Made by a program: the position numbers and the translations under genes
Assembly: GCA_009599575.1 (NCBI GenBank)
Contig: VWND01000010.1
Coordinates: 454,501 to 518,500, forward strand
Length of the DNA stretch: 64,000 bases
Direction: 5' to 3'
From: Blumeriella jaapii
Lineage: Eukaryota > Ascomycota > Leotiomycetes > Helotiales > Drepanopezizaceae
Part shown: positions 45,374 through 56,725 of the stretch, piece after piece
How the letters are laid out: each line of letters begins with the position of its first letter
Numbering within the stretch: position 1 is the first letter of the stretch
Notes under the pieces: model-generated
Told to the model about the DNA's origin: nothing
The model's database searches: none
Seen by the model: only the letters and a program-made list of their open reading frames with translations

Positions 45374-48220
45374 TCATCGGCAACGAGCACCAGCACCAGC
45401 ACCAGCACCAGGTCCCATTCCCAACCCCGACTCAAGAATTTCCCCCAAGGTATCCCAGCTCTTCGCTGCCTCCCCGCCTCCAGCCCGAGCAACACCCTTC
45501 AGCCCACTAGCCACAAACCTGACGAGCCTATCGAAGTCCGCTTTCATGGTCCTTAACTGCTCTATATACGACACGTTTTCTGTCTCGTCGCCGAGAGCTG
45601 AGGACAGGATACTCAAATCGACATCCTCATCCTCGTCCTCGTCCGAACTGGGATCAGCATCTTTCTTCGCTGATCTCGGGATACGCATGGATGGGTTGGT
45701 CTTGCGTGGCGGAGTATGAAGCCCGAGGCTTGCCATTGAAAGATCCACCATCTCCTGCTGCTGCTCTAGCGCCTCCTTGCACGCGACAACGTTGACCGCT
45801 TGCGCATCTTCGAGTCGGATTCCAAGATCAAGGATTTTCAGAATGGTTTTGTGGATGAGCTCGAGCCTGCTGCCTAGAAGAGCCTGGTCGATGGCTTGTT
45901 TAACGTAAGTAGAGTGAACCTCGATCATAGCGTCGACATCCTCAGCTTCCTTTAAGTCTGATCTCATTTTCCGCCGTGAAGGTTCCAGAACGAGAGATGT
46001 GAGGTAGTAGTACAACGACTGTGTAAACCACAGGAGCGCTGTGCGTAGCGAGTAGTAGATCGCTCGCTCACCAGAGCTGCTAGTGAGTGCGAGTCTCTCT
46101 TGAATCAAGCGTTTGCGAGACAGTATATGAGAAGTGCGGCGAATCTGGAGGAGAAATGTGAAAATTCGCTTGTATGATGAGACGGTAGCCGGTGTGAGTA
46201 TGATTTGAATGGGCCAGGAAAGATGGTACTTGAACTCCAAAATCGCTAAAACCTTGACAGTTCTTCGACAGCTCACAGCATCTCTAAGCTTGCGAGGAAT
46301 TGTCAGGAGAGTCGTCCGGAGCCTGTCAGGGTTCACAGACTCAATCGTACCGAACGTGACCCGGGACAGCTCAGTGAGTGTGAAATGATCGTTCCAAGAT
46401 GGGTTTAAAGTGTCGAGCTTTTCAAAGATGGTGTTGGTGAATGCCGAGGCTATAATACCGTCAGTCATAAAATAGATGTGAGAAAATGCATCCAGTGCTG
46501 TGTGAAGGCCACAAGAACCGAACAGGGTCTGTCGCAGCATAGACGAAGTATGGCGGTGCTTGCTTTGGACCCATGCATCAAAAGCCGTATCAAAAAGCTC
46601 CGGAAATGGAGCAAGTTGAATCAAGGGTTTACAAACGGAATCGAAGTTCAGTGCAGGCTCATCGTTTCTGTTTGCGGACCGCACATGATTGTATTGATTT
46701 AGATGCTTCAAGACCACCACACTTTTGCCGGTATTGAAGATCTTGTTAGCAGCGGCATTAAGAAACCATGGCGCATGTAACATCCCATTTTGTGTCCTTC
46801 GGATCTTGAACCGAGACTGCCAAAGGAGATTCAGATCCACATCCCCCGAGATTTCAGAAACAAAAAACACTTTGTCGTCTCTTGTCAACTCTCCTTCTTC
46901 CATCCAGATGCGGATCGGGCGCAGATATACCGAGAAGCACTCGAAGAACACACGACCCATGAACGCGAAGATTTGCTCGTCACCAGCCATTTGAGAAGTG
47001 CACGTCTCATCATAGAGTAATTCTAAGTATCGGAATGCGTGCGAGTAAGGCTCACTATCGACTTTCATGGTAATGTCGGAAATGCGAATCAGAGGCAAAA
47101 TGTGGGGAGCTAGTTCAGCTTGAACACTAAGTAGACTGACAACAATGTCTTCTGTGGGCGAGACCAGGTTGTGCTGGATGCTCGAGAGACGAGCATCAAA
47201 ATCAAAGATCCGCTGCAGCAAAGCGCTTTGCAGAATCTGCAGTAACGGTACAGATTGGGGTCGGGTAACCCATCGACGGAGATGGTTAAGAGATGACCCA
47301 TTTACTGCAAAAGAATTTGCAAGTTTGAAGAATGCCTCCGGGGATGCATGTTTGAGGGCATATCTTTTGGAAGGCCGAACAAGTGTTGGCTCATCTGTGT
47401 CGATGTCGAAGAGTGACGTTGGCAACCCACCTAGCATGAACAGAACTTCCCTTACAGCTTGGAACTCGGTTATGGGTTTCTTCACTGTCTCCAACAACTC
47501 GCCGAAGGCATGTGGCGTTTTCTGCCAGAATTGTTGGATCCGCAGATTTTCCAATCCTTGTTTGTCAATCGTATCGAGTGCATGTTCATCCGGCCGACGA
47601 TGGACCTCATCTTCAATGCTTGAACATGTAGTCGTGTCTGTTGCTCCAGACAGATCCGATCGGGTATCCTCGTCCTCATCCTCGGGATCCGAGTCCCCGG
47701 CCCCAAAATCGACATTGCTCCACACGCTCTTCTCTCGTAGGAGAGGGTCCTCTGCGACGAGATCCTTCCATTTCAAGACCGGCCCTCTATCCAGCTCCGG
47801 TTCTTTAAGGCGCTCTAGATCTTCCAACCTGACCCTGGACACTGGCTGGTCTGACAGCCCGAGGAGCAGTTGCAACACCTCCGGACCCCATTTCACTTCC
47901 AGAGCTTCTAGTCGATGGAGACGTTCACGTAGGGCATCTGCTAGTGGGTCCTCATTGTACACTCGGAATTTCTCCTCCAAACCATCGAGCTGGCTTATGA
48001 CGTCGAACTGATTCGTACGGGCATAGACATTGGATCGCAGGGCTCGAAGGGCGCTCTCTCGGTGTACGTTGAATCTCGCAGGATCGGACTGGCTTCGACG
48101 TTAGCCCAGGACGACGATGAGTCGAGCACGGAAAGAAATGAGAATGACCTTTGCTGTGACGGCGGTGATCAGAGTCACCAGTTCATCCGTAAGACCACCA
48201 AGCTTAGCAAGATGCGCCAT
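45374..48220 (-). CDS. Gamma-tubulin complex component (Spc97/Spc98 family, GCP5-like)
   Basis: A structural subunit of the microtubule-nucleating gamma-tubulin ring complex at spindle pole bodies. Exon 1 (48,220-48,149) encodes MAHLAKLGGLTDELVTLITAV. A 60-nt intron with a GCTAAC branch site and a weak GTCATT donor leads to exon 2 (48,088-45,374), for about 928 residues. The N-terminal part (ALRALRSNVYARTNQFDV, then GLEEKFRVYNEDPLADALRE) and the long grip domains fit GCP5/GCP6-like proteins. A grip-1 segment reads FECFSVYLRPIRIWMEEGEL, and grip-2 has FTLTELSRVTFGTIESVNPD and LSWPIQIILTP. Acidic patches (DSDPEDEDEDTRSD; SSDEDEDEDVDLS) are present. The C-terminal Gly-Ala tail is encoded by a GCACCA microsatellite. 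The exact GCP number is inferred. Confidence 0.83.
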
Positions 48221-48410
48221 TGCAGCGGAACGAGATGGGCGAGTGTGTACAGTTGGTGTGTCACTTGTGTGAAATCCCATCACAGCCTGGGAGACGCGCC
48301 AGCTTACTTAAGCAAGCAACGTCAACGCTTTGGCCCGGCCCTTCAGAAGCTTAAGGGGAATTTCGAGCATCGAGTCAGATGTTTCTGGATCAACCAGCCT
48401 CCGTCGCAAC
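48221..48410. promoter_or_regulatory. Short shared promoter between the GCP and mannosyltransferase genes
   Basis: The two divergent start codons are only 190 bases apart, so the promoters are overlapping or bidirectional. No TATA box is clear. Confidence 0.5.
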
Positions 48411-49784
48411 ATGTCGATAGCAAGACCCATCCGCGTGCTGGGCCTGGCAGCAGCATGTCTGTGGATCTTCTTGCTTTATCAGGTCTTTGGGCCGACGAGG
48501 TATCCCAAAGGCCCTGGGGATACGCTCGCGAACATGGAAAGAGATCCCAATTTGGATCGTATGAGCCCATTGGTTTATTGTCTCGGTCGAAATAGCTGCT
48601 AACATCTCTGTAGTAACAAGTGAACCGGACGGATTGTTGCGGAGAACTGGCAAGGGTTATGGGGTCAGCGCTTTGGGAACAACTCGAATAAATGCGACGC
48701 TGCTATCGCTGGTACGCAATGAGGAGGTGGACGGTATGGTACAAGCCATGCGAGATCTCGAGAGGACGTGGAATTCGAAGTTCAACTATCCGTGGACATT
48801 CTTTAACGATGTACCCTTCTCAGAGGATTTCAAGAAGCGCACACGGGCAGAGACGAAGGCAGAATGTAGATACGGTAGGGCTGGCCACATGCCAGACGTT
48901 TCCAGAGACTGTACTGACTGATGTATACAGAAGTGATCCCAAAAGAGCACTGGGAAATACCATCCTGGATCAACGATGAACTCTTCCAAGAATCCGCCAA
49001 AATCCTCAAGGAGAATGATATCCAGTATGGCGCCTTGAAATCCTACCACCAAATGTGTCGCTGGAACAGCGGCCTCTTCTACAAGCACCCTGCTTTGGCC
49101 AACACACGGTACTACTGGCGAGTCGAGCCTAAGGTCCATTTTTTCTGCGACATCGACTATGACGTTTTTCGTTACATGCAAGACCACAATAAGACCTACG
49201 GATTTACCGTCAACCTTTACGATTCGCCTCAGTCCATCCCGACATTATGGCCTGAGACTACCAAGTTCGTGGCTGCGCACCCGGAATATCTCCATGAGAA
49301 CAATGCAATGGCGTGGTTATCGGATAGCACAAGGAGGCCCGAACACAACTTGAAGGCAAACGGTTACTCGACATGCCATTTTTGGTCGAACTTCGAGATC
49401 GCCGATATGAATTTCTGGCGGAGTCAAGCTTATGAGGACTATTTCAACCATCTAGATCGCGCGGGTGGCTTCTTCTACGAGAGATGGGGTGATGCACCAG
49501 TGCACAGTATCGCGTTGGGTCTTTTTGAGGACTCGAGCAAGATCCATTGGTAAAGGCCCCCTGCCCTCTCAAAGACAGGAGTTTACGGGCTTGAGTGCAA
49601 AGACGGCAGTGACTAATGGGAAAATAGGTTCCGTGACATCGGCTACCAACACATCCCCTTCTTCAACTGCCCCAACTCCCCCAAATGCAAAGGCTGCGTG
49701 CCGGGCCGCTTCTTCGAAGGCGAGTCTTGGCTCCAGAAAGAGGACTGCCGGCCAAACTGGTTCAAATTTGTCGGCATGGGCTAG
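48411..49784 (+). CDS. KRE2: Golgi alpha-1,2-mannosyltransferase (KRE2/MNT1 family, GT15)
   Basis: A type II Golgi membrane enzyme that adds alpha-1,2-linked mannose to O- and N-linked glycans from GDP-mannose. Exons are 48,411-48,558, 48,614-48,874, 48,931-49,549 and 49,628-49,784; all phases agree and give 394 residues. The introns have GTATGA, GTAGGG and GTAAAG donors; the first has a TGCTAAC branch site. A signal anchor lies at about residues 7-27 (IRVLGLAAACLWIFLLYQVF). GT15 landmarks are NATLLSLVRNEEVDGMV, NYPWTFFNDVPF, MCRWNSGLFYKHP, YYWRVEPKVHFFCDIDYDVF, FWSNFEIADMNFWRS and ERWGDAPVHSIALGLF. The end has the Cys-rich CPNSPKCKGCVPG and WLQKEDCRPNW. Several KRE2 paralogues exist in fungi, so the orthologue name is approximate. 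Confidence 0.93.
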
Positions 49785-51339
49785 CTACACACGCCAAGTT
49801 CGCCCATCACACCTCTGAGAGGCTCGAGATTAGATTAATTTGGTTGCATGTTTGCAAGGCCGCAAGTCTGTATTTGTACCATGATTACATGGGGAACGGG
49901 ACTAGAGAGTATGGAGTCTTGATAAAAAAGCATGATTCGAGATTGGCGCGGCGTTTGCGGGCACTCGGGAATTATGACCTATCTAGCGCGCACTGTACAG
50001 CAATGAATGACCACGATGGAGAAGAGAGCTTCTTCTACTTTCTTTCGCTTCGACAGAAATGACCACAATAGAGTATGGGCCTGGATCAAAAACGCAATTT
50101 CTCTGTTCCAAAGTATCCTATGCTTAGTAAATCACCAGGAAAGGTAACCTAGGTAAATACCTATCTCTCCACCCACTGCCTCGTTTACGCTACCTACTAC
50201 AGCTTCAAAGAGAAGATCTAGAAAGCAGCCCTACAGCCCAAGCACACCTCAATGTCAAGAGCGGCTATTTAGAATGCCTTTTGACAGCAACTATCGGCTC
50301 TTTTCAACATGATTATGTACACTGTTAAATCAATTACCTCACAACTTCGTCATTCCCATCTCCACTCTTTGAAACCTTCTCTTTTCGGCTTTTCGGCAGT
50401 CACCAAGCAAATAGGGTATCGGGTATCATCACTATATCACATCTGCAACTCGGTGGAGTGAACGGCCGGCAACCCTAAACTCTGTTTATTATTGACTGCT
50501 TACGTGAGTGAGTTTCCTCGTCACCTTTAAATTAAGCGTAAAAGTAAACACTCCGTATCACCCCTTTATTTCTCATTCTTATTGATGTTTAGTCCACAAT
50601 TCTTGCGGCAACACCTATTGCAGATCAGTGGTAGTAAGAAGAAGAGAGATTACTACACGTCTTGAGTTCCGACAGAGGGATCAGCTTCTCGATGGGCTGA
50701 TGTACGACGGAGGTCTTGTCCCGGCTTGGAAGCGGGGTATGGGAAATCGATAGAGTCCTCTAGCTTTTCGAGATTGTGAAATTGAAACATTGCTTCTTGA
50801 CATCAGTTCCGCGCCCCAACTATGTGGCTTGGAAGCTGGAGTGAAAGTAACACACACTATCGCAGAGTCGGTCTCTACCTACTACGTACAATGCTCAGCC
50901 CCAGTCTCAGAGCCAATTGTTGATTGCACCCGGCTAAACGGGACCTACTTGCTCTAGTAACGAGGCACAAACAATGAATATCCAGATGCAAGGCTGGAAT
51001 GTGTCCGCTTTGTCGCTGACGCTTCCCCCCGGGTCCTCGAGCCTCGGACTTTGTGTTCGGCCGATTTGAGATCCCAAGCTACTGCTTGCCGAGTCAGACT
51101 TGGGACGAGAGGGGATTATCCTACCTTACAAATACATTACTACTACCGAGCTTTGCCCTTACCCCATCCTCACCATTTCTCGACATGTCTTTCTGTCTTT
51201 CATTGAAATCAATCAACTACACCGAATAAAAAATTTGGCAACGACCCATCATTCTTTGTACCTTCCCAAGACATCCCTGTCCTGCACGAAATCCAAGAGA
51301 AATTTAGCTAGGCGACTCTAGTAAAAACACAACTTCAAG
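49785..51339. other. Intergenic region between mannosyltransferase and esterase
   Basis: About 1.5 kb with no recognisable gene. Small frames near 49,800-50,060 and 51,100-51,321 are featureless; the latter is probably the 5' leader of the next gene. Confidence 0.45.
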
Positions 51340-53057
51340 ATGGCCACTACTTTCGAGAAAAAGATGCAAGAGGCTATCGATAGCCGCTTGCTTCCCGGTG
51401 CGGTGTTGGTAGCTGGTGACGATCAAGGTAGGTCCTCGGAGTTCTCGTCTACGAGGCTTGTTGCTAGATATAGACCTCCAATAACTGACAGTGACAAGGG
51501 AAATTCCGCTATGAAAAGGCCTTTGGCTACCGTTCTCTTAAAGATCCTTCGCATCCAGATCCGATGCAGCTTGATGCAACAATGGTGCGTTTTCTTCTTC
51601 TTTTAACATTCTTTTTCGTCGATGAGCATTCGAGCTATTTTACTCCTAGGAGTGAGCTGTGTTTGGAAACTCGATATGCTCCTGATGTTGCGATATTGCT
51701 GACGAGACATTCTCCCACAGTGGATGGCGTCGTGCACCAAGCTCGTTACGACTATTGCTGTTATGCAGTGTGTAGAGCGTGGGCTGTTGAATTTGGACGA
51801 AGATGTGACGGGCATCTTGCCAGAGTTGAAAGATCTCCCGATTCTCACTGGTTTTGAGGAGGTTGATGGGAAGGACAAGCCCATTTTAGTCGAGAACACG
51901 AAACCCATCACCCTGAGGTAAAACGTGACTAAAACTGGAGACTTGGACAGGTTCTGACCGAGACAGACATCTACTTACACATTCTTCGGGCCTCACATAT
52001 GACTACTTCAGTAAGTAGGTGCCTCTGCACTCCGATGGCGTTCGCTGACACACTTGCTTAGATCCGATGTTGATGCGTTACCGAGCCACTCAGAACATCG
52101 TCCCAAAACTTGCATCGCACAGCACTCTGGTAGATGCCTTCGTCTTACCCCTCCTCTTCGCTCCCGGAGAATCTTGGGTGTACGGCGTCGGTATCGACTG
52201 GGCCGGCTGGATGGTCGAGCGCGTCAACGGCAACCTCTCTCTTGAAGAGTATATCCGCCAGAACATCTTGGCGCCGTTGGGCGTCGCGAATTTTTCGTTC
52301 TTCCCCAAGTCGATGCCGAGTCTTATGAGCAGGATGACAGACATGACTACCCGTGAAGGCGGGATAAACAAGTTTGGCACCACAGCGAATCCCGAAGGGA
52401 AGGTGGCGCATACCGACGAGGTATTTTGGAAGCAACCTAGAGAGTGTTCTGGGGGCGGAGGTGGCTACGGATCGCCGCTGGAGTATCACAAGATATTGCA
52501 GAGCATTCTGGTCGATGACGAGAAACTGCTGAGGAAAGATACGGTGGCTGCTATGTTCAAGCCGCAGTTATCAAGCCCGTCCAGGGAGCAACTGATGGCG
52601 CTTTTGGAGATTCCGGAGGTGAACGCCACGTTCGGGGGCTATCCGCCGGGGGCGAAGGTTGACTTTGGGCTTGGAGGGTTGTTGCTGTTGGAGGACGTTG
52701 CTGGGCGAAAGAAGGGGACGATGAACTGTAAGTTTCCGCGTATACCAAGGCTATCATGCTCTCCTACATTTTGAGTGTGGTATTGCTGACTTTGTTGTTC
52801 TCCAGGGGGCGGGTATCCGAATTTGTTGTGGTTCGTCGATCGTGTTGCGGGAATGTCGGCTATCTATGGAAGTCAGGTAAGCGAAGCGATGAAACCAACA
52901 AGAGGGATTTGTGCATCACGGCAAGCCTCTGTCCCACTGAGCAGTTGCTAATGCCTCGCAGATTACTCCTCCGGGAGATCCCAAGACCAACAAGCTGTTT
53001 GCAAAATGGGTGGAGGAGATCTACGAAAATACCGGGAAGCAGGAGTCAAAGTTGTAA
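51340..53057 (+). CDS. Beta-lactamase-fold serine esterase/transesterase (class C / LovD-like family)
   Basis: Seven exons (51,340-51,427; 51,499-51,584; 51,721-51,917; 51,967-52,010; 52,062-52,727; 52,806-52,876; 52,962-53,057) join in phase to 415 residues. The catalytic S-X-X-K motif is SCTK (residues 62-65) within WMASCTKLVTTIAVMQ, which places the nucleophilic Ser62 and the base Lys65. A Tyr in WVYGVGIDWAG (about 179) matches the second motif of the family. HLLTHSSGLTYDYF, WMVERVNGNLSLEEYI and the C-terminal GGYPNLLWFVDRVAG complete the fold. There is no signal peptide, so it is probably cytosolic. Family members hydrolyse esters or transfer acyl groups (LovD in lovastatin synthesis), but no polyketide synthase gene is nearby, so I assign no specific pathway. 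Confidence 0.9.
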
Positions 53058-54181
53058 GAAGAGCAAGCATGAGCAGACAGGAATTCATGAATATTATACC
53101 GTACCAAGCGGCTTTCGCACTCGACGTCAAAAGTCTCGAGAGACTGGCCTATTGCCCCTCTGGTCCCAGATCTACTTCTTACACTAACCTAAGCTCAACG
53201 TCCCCCTGTCTAGACCTAGGTCCGGTCAACGCCAACCGACCGCACTGCTCGCAATTTTCATTAAAGCCATATAAGTCCAGTTGAACACTTTTCTTTCGCC
53301 ATCCTGGCATGCTTACATGGCTCTGAATGGCCTTGATCATTCACTCAAAACAACCCTCCCCTGGTGGTCACATGAGAGCGAGCTCTGGGGGTATCTGGGA
53401 GAAGCTCGATTGTGCCATCAATTCACGCCAACTCCGATTCACGCCAACTGCGACGCTTCAAAAATCCCGTCCGGGGGGTTTTCTAAGACACACCTCAGAA
53501 ATGGGCTGCTGTCTGAGTTTTTGCGGTTCTGTCCACTGGCCTAGTTTTTTGCTCGTTTTTTTAAGCTCTCTCGGAGCATATTTGGTTGGGTTTTCGTCGT
53601 TTTCAGTTGGATGCTGTACTTTTTTGCACTTTTTATCACTCGTGTAGTAGTTAGTCACTTCGCTTAGCACCGGTTGATTTATTTTCACGTTCAACGCTTC
53701 ATCCCATCGATGTTTTTCACGCGCCATTGTCTTATATGAAAACGCAAACTTTCCCGACAAGTCACACCCTTGGGGTGTGAGTATTATCACGAAGTGAGAA
53801 GCCAGAGGTCTCTCGTACAAGCCTCACGAGTTCGCTCGAGGATTTTCTGCCGTATCATGGCGTAGCGTTTTTTTTAAATACCGACTGTGAGGCAATGGAA
53901 GTCTCACGAGCCTGTCCCCAGCTCACTAAATTATGTAGTTCAAGTCAAGCGCAGATATGTTCTTCTTACGATTCGAATCGACCTGGTACTTTTTTTGAAG
54001 TGCAAGTGTTGAGCGGAAGGCTCGATGAGCGCACAGCATGGTGCCGTCTCCAACTGCCTGAATTTCCTTCGACACATTTTCAGTCCTTAGTCAACACACA
54101 TCTTTGCGGCACAGTTATCTCTATCTCAACCTTTCGAACCTACGAAATCTCGGCCTACGATTCTCCTCCTCCGATCTCACC
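53058..54181. other. Intergenic region between esterase and aquaporin
   Basis: A 120-codon frame on the minus strand (53,458-53,820) is Lys/Glu/Thr-rich and shows no domain I can name; it is not called. T-rich patches lie near 53,550-53,640. No gene is supported. Confidence 0.4.
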
Positions 54182-55466
54182 ATGGACAATCGCTTGATGA
54201 GCCCAGCGGTGATCAATGACAACAGGTTGGGGTCGCTGGTTCGCGCTCCCACGGGAGCGCTGAGCCGCGAAGCAACCAACCTCTCTCGCGTCGATCCTCT
54301 GAAGAACATGTTTAGGAGCCTCTTCGAACTCATCCACCCGTCTGCTCGCGGTCATGTTGTTGGTTTCCTGGGCGAATTTCTCGGCACACTCATCTTCGTG
54401 ACCCTCACATTTGCAGGTGTCGAAACAGCTGGCGCTTCATCGAACAAGGAGCAGGGAGAAGACGTGTCGACTGCTCCTACTGCAGCATCTCCCTCGCAGC
54501 TACTTTACGCCGCGCTGTCGGCTGGCTTTGCTTTGGTGGTTACTGCTTGGACGTTCTTCCGCATCAGTGGTGGGCTTTTCAACCCTGTGGTATACCTTCG
54601 CTTCCAATTCTGCTCCAGACAAGGTACTGATCGGGGCCAGATATCTCTAGGTATGGCCCTCATTGGCGCAATCACTTGGGCACGATGCGCCCTTCTCTGC
54701 GTCGCACAAACCACAGCAACCATTGCGGCTTCGTACATAGTCTACGCGCTGTTCAACGGTGGTCTTAATGTCGGCACACAGCTTGGTGGTGGAACAAGCC
54801 CTGCTCAAGGAGTGGTCATTGAGATGCTTTTGACTGCCCAACTGACGTTTGTCATTTTCATGCTCGCTGCTGAACAGCATGCTGCTACGCACCTCGCCCC
54901 GGTTGGCATTGGCCTGTCATTTTTCATCGCAGAGCTAGTTGGTATGTTTTCCATCTTTTCTGAGGTTCTGAGGACTGAGAATCATGTCAGGTTTATTCTG
55001 GACCGGTGGCTCACTTAACCCTGTGCGATCGCTGGCGCCATGCATTGTCAATCATTCATTCCCCAGTTATCACTGGATATATTGGGTTGGACCAATCACT
55101 GGCGTCATTCTTGCCGTTATCATTTACAAGCTTGTGAAGGCTTTGGAATACGAATCGGTTAGCTTCGAGGACCATGGTGAAATGGATCTACCAAGAACCA
55201 AAAGCCGGAAGCCTTCGTCCATACTGGCAGTAGCAAGTATCCACTCTGGATACGAAGCTGTCCGAACGCCTTTACCCAAGCCAAAACAACCGCAGCCTCC
55301 GCCAGCCGCACCTGGCATGACGGCCCAGCCAAACAAGCCAGCTGCTCCCGCTTCAACAGCCGCGCCGGCGCCCGCACAAAGTACAGCTCCAGCTCAGACC
55401 ACAGCATCGGCTGCTCAGGCAAAGAAGGACCAGGTCGATGAGCTTCCAGAATGTTTCGCGGACTGA
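54182..55466 (+). CDS. Aquaporin (MIP family) with NPV motifs in both half-helices
   Basis: A six-helix water or small-solute channel. Exons are 54,182-54,589, 54,641-54,941 and 54,991-55,466; introns of 51 and 49 nt keep the frame for 394 residues. The start is MDNRLMSPAV. Membrane segments begin at about residue 60 (GHVVGFLGEFLGTLIFVTLTF). The first pore motif reads SGGLFNPV (Asn about 133) and continues across the splice into ISLGMALIGAI. The second reads GGSLNPVRSLAP (Asn about 246). Both NPA boxes therefore have Val in place of Ala. The C-terminal tail of about 100 residues is rich in Pro, Ala, Gln and Thr and probably cytosolic. A plasma- or vacuolar-membrane channel is likely; selectivity cannot be told from sequence alone. 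Confidence 0.92.
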
Positions 55467-56725
55467 TACCAAGAATGTTCTGTGACGGGGTTTCTGCGAG
55501 GACTTCATTTCTCAGGCTTGATAGATGACATGAAGTTCCGCCGGAGTTGTATCGTCAAATTGAGTTTGTGACTAGAGTGATCTCAAGTAAAGGCAGACTA
55601 CCTGATTTTCCTGTTCGGTCTTCAGGCTCGTGACCAGATAGATAGATGACTCTGCAACGCAGTTCACATACTTGGAAGCTCCGGCTGCGCGGCCCCTGCT
55701 TTCGACTATACGACACTCCACACCGGCACCTCCTCAGCCCCATGCCGAGAAAGAGAGAGCACCTCGCGCCGGTCATCAGCTATATCACGGCAGCCATAGC
55801 ATGCCCCCAGAGTTTCACCGCACTAATCCGACGACGACGACAGAAGACCGCACACACCTCGAACTAGAGGCCGGCAGGCGTCAGTGCCGCTCCGGACGGA
55901 TATGTCCTCTCGCTCTACATCTGTGAATTCACCACTTCTGGAAACTGCGGCAGTCTACTCAGTCCGACGTCCTAGTCGAAGAACCTGCATGCTTCCCGAT
56001 CCGTTGTACCCTTCCCTTCCCTTCCTTGACTACATACATCTGGAAGCTTGGTTGTTGGAAAGCGGCTCGTGTTGATACGGTATGTACATGTATGTATGTA
56101 TGTATGTATGTATGTCTGCAGTACTGTATGTATGTATGTATATATATATACATCTCACAGAGTAAGCGGTACTGTACAGCCGAGCGAGACCTACAGTACG
56201 TACTGTAGTGTAGTGAGTGTACTGTAGTGTTTTTGATGCACGACCTCGCTTCTCTCACGTGATCGCGCTCGCAATGTGATCCCACTACCATCGAGGCAGG
56301 CGTGTTTTCACAGGAAGCGGAGGAGTACGGTACGGTAGAGTGCGGCAGAGGTGGAGGGAAGCGAATGTTTGTCGAGGTGCAGATCACCTAGAGAGAGAGA
56401 GAGAGAGAGAGAGAAAGAAAGCCTTGGGAATGTAGACTTGGTAGCATTTGGAACGAAGCTACGTAAGATAATCAATAGCAGATAGGTAGGTACCTAGGCA
56501 TTACCTGTCCCTTGGGCTTCTATTCCCATCCCCGACCCATCCCTATCCATCTCCCAAAACAAACCCCAACCTAACCCAAGCCGGATATCTTGCGATGTAA
56601 ATGCAGCCTCGTAAATGCAATCAATGCCAGTCAACCACACGTAGCAGCACCTTTCAAACTCCAGACAACCGATGTCGCATCATAAAGACCCATTTCTACC
56701 CTCCCTTAAATCCTCATCCCAAGAA
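55467..56725. other. Intergenic region between convergent genes
   Basis: The aquaporin and the RA/PH gene converge here. A (GTAT)n run lies at about 56,085-56,115, a GTACTGTATG cluster near 56,120-56,225, and (GA)n at about 56,391-56,420. Short frames are featureless. Confidence 0.5.

Noticed and set aside
12890..53057. Secondary-metabolite cluster formed by the CoA ligase, the Zn2Cys6 regulator and the LovD-like esterase
   Set aside because: They are tens of kilobases apart, separated by housekeeping genes, and no polyketide or peptide synthase is present.
53458..53820. 120-codon minus-strand frame rich in Lys and Glu
   Set aside because: Could be a transposon remnant, but I cannot tie it to any family.
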